A DNA stretch of 5,808 nt from Methanobacteriota archaeon (GTDB lineage Archaea; Thermoplasmatota; Poseidoniia; Poseidoniales; Poseidoniaceae), in the NCBI GenBank assembly GCA_009936765.1, contig JAACDL010000126.1, positions 1-5,808 of the forward strand, in the 5' to 3' direction. Numbering within the stretch: position 1 is the stretch's first letter; the number at the start of each line of letters is the position of its first letter. Of this stretch, positions 4,611 to 5,808 are shown piece by piece. Made by a program: the position numbers and the translations under genes. The notes below the pieces were generated by a model. It saw nothing but the letters and a program-made list of their open reading frames with translations, was not told the origin of the DNA and ran no database searches.

Positions 4611-5808
4611 GATTGGTCGTATGATGTACTGGCTGTGAACCTTGCGCTGCTTGCCATGCTTCATACTCGGCAACTTTGCGGTTGTATTCTGCCACTTGTT
4701 GTTCGTATTCAGTCAATACATTCTCTTCGGAATGTACAGTTGAAGGTGGGCCGGCAAATGCTGTTGCAGGCGGGCCAGCAATCGGTACAACGTCTTCTAC
4801 ATATTTTTCATCGTCTTCGTAGTATTCTTCTTCATTACTATCTCTTCTACGAATGAAAAATAATGTCAATACTACTACCACAAGTACACTTAATCCTGAA
4901 TATACCAAAGTTGATGAGTATGACTCTTCATTTACAGGTGTACTCAATGTAATACTCTGTGAAATACGGTGATTAATCCTATCATCGGTGCCATTTATTA
5001 GAATCTCAACATCTCCGCTGTAGCTACCAGATTCCCGGATAATTTCACACCGCATATTGTATTTTTGAGTAGTTAAGTGGCCTTGATCTATTTCGCCTCT
5101 TATAGTGTCAATATGTAATGCATTACCATCACATATCGCCCCCCATCCATCTGGTAGTTTCGCACTAATGTCAAAATTTTCACTTTTTGTAGATGTTGAT
5201 GACATATTAATCCATAGAATGTGTGGAGTGTTTGGAGGGATATCTGTGACACTTTGTTCAATTTCCTCTACAACAACATTCCTTCTTTCAGCCACCATTA
5301 GAACAGTTGACACTGTCTTAGTAATTGGTCTGCCCAATTCATCTAAACCGCCTTCTAACTCAATTGTGGCAGAAATTATTGAATTTAATTCACAATCTTC
5401 TGATACGATAATATCTGAATATAGGATGACTGATTCAGTTGGTCCTAAATTCAAATTAATCCATTCCTCAGAACTCTTTGAAAGACCATTATTTGTAGAT
5501 AAGAACCCAATGACCTCACAAGAAGAAGTCGATGTTTGAATTACCAATCTTGCCCGAATCGAACTGTCCTGCGCATTACCAATATTCCATGCTGTAGCGT
5601 TGAAAGTGTGTGATGAATTTGTTTCAATAGATCTTTCCACAGAAATTCCATCTAGACGTGGCTGACGTATGGTATCTGTAATTGCTTCAAACATTACTGA
5701 GTTATCCTCTGAATGGATATCTAATCCTCCAAGTGGCTCTACTGAAATAGTAACCTCATGGAATTCTCCAGGCGCTTCTAATGGCGGAACTAACATCCAT
5801 AAATCAAT
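4603..5808 (-). CDS. Membrane-anchored surface protein with Ig-like domains (N-terminus outside window)
   Basis: The frame is open through the right edge, giving 401 residues before the stop; an ATG at 5796 lies four codons inside and is very unlikely to be the true start. Numbered from that Met, residues about 1-290 form beta-rich extracellular modules, probably two Ig-like/NEW3-like domains at about 45-170 and 175-285. Each contains one cysteine pair (C93/C135; C222/C250) that could form a disulfide. N-glycosylation sequons occur at N60, N66, N197 and N268. A transmembrane helix follows (about 296-314), then the stop-transfer IRRRD. The cytoplasmic tail is acidic (NEEEYYEDDEKYVED), then carries AGPPAT and AGPPST (340-352) and a heptad coiled coil with Y364, Y371, Y378 and V368, V375. 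This gives an outside-N, inside-C anchored protein, perhaps an adhesin, receptor or protein-assembly anchor; ligand unknown. The end overlaps the small membrane gene by 8 nt. Confidence 0.85.
   Translation of the reverse strand: MDLWMLVPPLEAPGEFHEVTISVEPLGGLDIHSEDNSVMFEAITDTIRQPRLDGISVERSIETNSSHTFNATAWNIGNAQDSSIRARLVIQTSTSSCEVIGFLSTNNGLSKSSEEWINLNLGPTESVILYSDIIVSEDCELNSIISATIELEGGLDELGRPITKTVSTVLMVAERRNVVVEEIEQSVTDIPPNTPHILWINMSSTSTKSENFDISAKLPDGWGAICDGNALHIDTIRGEIDQGHLTTQKYNMRCEIIRESGSYSGDVEILINGTDDRINHRISQSITLSTPVNEESYSSTLVYSGLSVLVVVVLTLFFIRRRDSNEEEYYEDDEKYVEDVVPIAGPPATAFAGPPSTVHSEENVLTEYEQQVAEYNRKVAEYEAWQAAQGSQPVHHTTNHE

Noticed and set aside
5105..5539. Plus-strand 144-codon open frame
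   Set aside because: It is antisense to the extracellular part of the surface protein, which has coherent Ig-like composition, sequons and a membrane anchor; the antisense product has no recognisable feature.
4045..5808. A RiPP or PQQ-like biosynthetic cluster
   Set aside because: Only the PqqD fold supports it. No radical-SAM enzyme, YcaO, peptidase or convincing precursor with leader and core is present in the window.

Overview
The window reads as a gene-dense stretch of an archaeal chromosome. The most likely source is a marine euryarchaeon of the Poseidoniia (Marine Group II/III) type. The evidence for this is indirect. There is a TrmB-family regulator, start sites preceded by GGTGA or GAGGGG, A/T-leaning composition, and a surface protein with a single C-terminal membrane anchor whose cytoplasmic tail carries AGPPxT motifs and a Tyr/Val heptad coiled coil. 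I recall such tails from that group but could not check. No rRNA, tRNA, CRISPR array, insertion sequence or integrase is visible, and almost every base is coding.

Layout. (1) Positions 1-2991, minus strand: a 747-residue three-block TPR protein (748-2991), followed 4 nt later by a TrmB-type HTH regulator that runs off the left edge (1-743). (2) Positions 2992-3085: a short divergent intergenic region with a 12-bp perfect palindrome. (3) Positions 3086-4067, plus strand: a compact FGE-sulfatase (SUMF1-like) domain protein with a non-ATG start and no catalytic cysteines, then a 108-residue ArsC/YfgD-type thioredoxin-fold reductase. (4) Positions 4045-5808, minus strand: a three-gene unit. In transcription order it has the C-terminal part of a membrane-anchored surface protein (open at the right edge), a 59-residue two-helix membrane protein and a 128-residue PqqD-family protein. 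The first two overlap by 8 nt and the last two by 1 nt (TAATG). The PqqD-like gene overlaps the convergent arsC-like gene by 23 nt.

How the genes may work together. The TPR/TrmB pair is probably co-transcribed, with the TPR protein as a cytoplasmic scaffold; nothing in the window shows what the regulator senses. The right-hand trio looks translationally coupled and joins an exported, probably glycosylated, disulfide-containing receptor- or adhesin-like protein with a small membrane hairpin and a PqqD (RRE-like) fold protein. That is the most intriguing combination here. However, no radical-SAM or other peptide-modifying enzyme is visible, so any peptide-modification role is only a hypothesis. 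The FGE-like/ArsC-like pair has no ars-operon neighbours and no sulfatase nearby.
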